Assembly: GCA_946481735.1 (NCBI GenBank)
Contig: CAMLOU010000184.1
Coordinates: 1 to 6,633, forward strand
Source of the DNA: an uncultured Cellvibrio sp.
GTDB lineage: Bacteria; Pseudomonadota; Gammaproteobacteria; Pseudomonadales; Cellvibrionaceae
Reading direction: 5' to 3'
DNA length: 6,633 nt
The notes beneath the pieces were generated by a model. That model saw only the letters and a list, made by a program, of their open reading frames with translations, was not told where the DNA came from and did not search any database. Positions 6,494 through 6,633 of the stretch are shown piece by piece. Numbering within the stretch: the stretch's first letter is position 1; every line of letters begins with the position of its first letter. Position numbers and translations under genes: made by a program.

Positions 6494-6505
6494 GTCAGGC
6501 CTGAC
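6494..6505. promoter_or_regulatory. 12-bp palindrome before the last possible gene
   Basis: GTCAGGCCTGAC is a perfect 12-bp palindrome that ends 19 bases before ATG 6525 and 8 bases before its AAGGA. Being uninterrupted, it suits a dimeric DNA-binding protein better than an RNA hairpin. No promoter hexamers can be aligned to it with confidence. Confidence 0.3.
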
Positions 6506-6524
6506 TGCCTAAGAAGGAACAGAA

Positions 6525-6633
6525 ATGATGTTAATAGACAACGATGAGTGTACTGGTTTGTTAAATGTGCTTCGTAGCCCGTTTGTCATTAGGGCTTTGG
6601 TTTCGAAAACGCATGAATACATCCCTGTAGCTC
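6525..6633 (+). CDS. Possible start of an unknown gene, cut by the window edge
   Basis: A frame starting at ATG 6525 (a second ATG follows at 6528) stays open for 36 codons to the end of the window. It has a proper ribosome site, AAGGA at 6514-6518, six bases upstream. The peptide begins MMLIDNDECTGLLNVL and I recognise no family. Against it: ATA and AGG, rare in the neighbouring genes, occur early; third positions are less G/C-rich than in the genes to the left; and the last bases resemble an intergenic repeat. It may be a true gene start or an accidental frame. Confidence 0.35.
   Translation, partial: MMLIDNDECTGLLNVLRSPFVIRALVSKTHEYIPVA

Larger units (their letters stand above)
6300..6524. 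other. Intergenic region with several inverted repeats, no supported gene
   Basis: These 225 bases separate the PMT-type gene from a possible gene at the right edge. Besides the repeat at 6313-6342, GATCG (6374-6378) and CGATC (6385-6389) flank a six-base gap, and CAAGG (6441-6445) and CCTTG (6458-6462) flank a twelve-base gap. A 12-bp palindrome is at 6494-6505. A 61-codon frame on the + strand (6245-6430) has no ribosome site, overlaps the PMT-type gene start and looks non-coding. I find no tRNA or other recognisable RNA. Confidence 0.5.

Overview
The window looks like ordinary chromosome of a free-living gammaproteobacterium of about 50% G+C. Cellvibrio or a close relative is my best guess. 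The guess rests on the rnk gene, a PP_4765-type flavoprotein and the general protein style; nothing in the sequence fixes the genus. I see no phage, IS, CRISPR, tRNA or rRNA signature. Seven coding regions have clear support and an eighth, cut by the right edge, is only possible.

Left part, + strand (1-2387): the last 108 codons of an HI0933-like FAD flavoprotein; a leader with a perfect hairpin; rnk, an RNA polymerase-binding GreA relative; then a GT-B fold glycosyltransferase with a forced GTG start behind a TATAAT box. Middle (2459-4043): an orphan periplasmic solute-binding-type protein on the - strand, divergent from an RDD-family membrane protein on the + strand. A strong GC-rich hairpin follows the RDD gene.

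Right part, - strand (4148-6299): a two-gene unit. The upstream gene encodes a PMT/GT39-type lipid-linked-sugar protein glycosyltransferase. One base after its stop comes a small membrane-anchored PA14-domain protein. The pair suggests protein O-glycosylation at the periplasmic face, with the PA14 protein as a possible glycan- or substrate-binding partner. It is the most interesting item here, although the partnership is inferred from layout only. An inverted repeat straddling an extended -10 box lies just upstream. The last 330 bases are mostly non-coding, with palindromes and a possible gene start that runs off the edge.

No single pathway links the whole window. Two separate loci (the GT-B enzyme and the PMT/PA14 pair) point to glycan or glycoprotein synthesis; the rest is housekeeping or of unknown role.
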